Made by a program: the position numbers and the translations under genes. Shown here in pieces: positions 5,847 through 5,896 of a stretch of DNA of 5,896 nt. Position 1 is the stretch's first letter. Every line of letters starts with the position of its first letter. Below the pieces are notes generated by a model. It had not been told where the DNA came from and made no database searches. It saw nothing but the letters and a program-made list of their open reading frames with translations. The stretch is from positions 1 to 5,896 of the forward strand of contig JANXRI010000153.1 of assembly GCA_025353085.1 (NCBI GenBank), written 5' to 3'. This DNA is from Betaproteobacteria bacterium (GTDB lineage Bacteria; Pseudomonadota; Gammaproteobacteria; Burkholderiales; SG8-41).

Positions 5847-5896
5847 TTTTCTGGATGTCGATGACCGCGATCGGATCGACACCGGCGAATGGCTCA
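5693..5896. repeat. 76-bp perfect inverted repeat with 52-nt spacer at the window end (probable fold-back chimera)
   Basis: Bases 5693-5768 (inside lptB, from TGAGCCAT to AGCGCGGT) are repeated exactly as the reverse complement at 5821-5896, where the window ends. The spacer is 5769-5820. There is no mismatch over 76 bp, and the left arm is in-frame coding sequence with Walker B. The right arm breaks the lptB frame right after the normal GICD codons. At the junction the sequence ACCGCGCT suits both the expected lptB continuation (D-R-A codons) and the opposite strand. That is the sign of microhomology-primed strand switching. The right arm may extend beyond the window. Confidence 0.97.

Noticed and set aside
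5693..5896. The inverted repeat as a cruciform, transposon end or phase-variable invertible switch
   Set aside because: The left arm is ordinary lptB coding sequence across Walker B, no transposase, recombinase or target duplication is visible, and the right arm ends with the sequence itself. A chimera explains it more simply.
1..5896. CRISPR array, tRNA, rRNA, insertion sequence or a new defence-like system
   Set aside because: No regularly spaced direct repeats, no tRNA or rRNA-like stretches and no transposase frames were seen. Nearly all bases are accounted for by conserved genes.

Overview
This window looks like a piece of a moderately GC-rich Gram-negative chromosome, most likely a betaproteobacterium. 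It carries the lipopolysaccharide (LPS) gene run kdsD-kdsC-lptC-lptA-lptB, divergent from a CPA2-family cation/proton antiporter gene. That pairing is familiar from betaproteobacteria; in E. coli a different transporter gene, yrbG, sits beside kdsD. The taxon call is inference from gene order and protein similarity, not from a marker search.

Layout: (1) 1-219, + strand, the 3' end of a gene for a probable type IV pilin-like (prepilin) protein, followed by a rho-independent terminator at 241-270. (2) 276-2246, - strand, a KefB/KefC-like antiporter with C-terminal RCK (TrkA-N plus TrkA-C) domains, convergent with the pilin gene. (3) 2247-2363, a divergent intergenic region with a good extended -10 promoter so close to kdsD that its mRNA would be nearly leaderless. 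(4) 2364 to the end, + strand: kdsD, kdsC, lptC, lptA and lptB, tightly packed, with two overlaps and two gaps of 65 and 70 nt.

The operon joins two linked jobs. KdsD and KdsC carry out two steps of KDO synthesis: ribulose-5-P to arabinose-5-P, and KDO-8-P to KDO. KDO is the inner-core sugar of LPS. LptC, LptA and LptB belong to the machine that extracts finished LPS from the inner membrane and carries it across the periplasm. All key residues that can be checked in the five proteins are present, up to the point where lptB is broken.

The one truly unusual structure is at the right end. Bases 5821-5896 are an exact reverse complement of 5693-5768 (76 bp arms, 52-nt spacer). The lptB reading frame runs into this copy and stops early. 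This is best explained as a fold-back (inverted) chimera at a contig end, of the kind made by template switching during amplification or by assembly, and not as biology. I found no evidence of a new biological system here. The rest is a conserved housekeeping locus.
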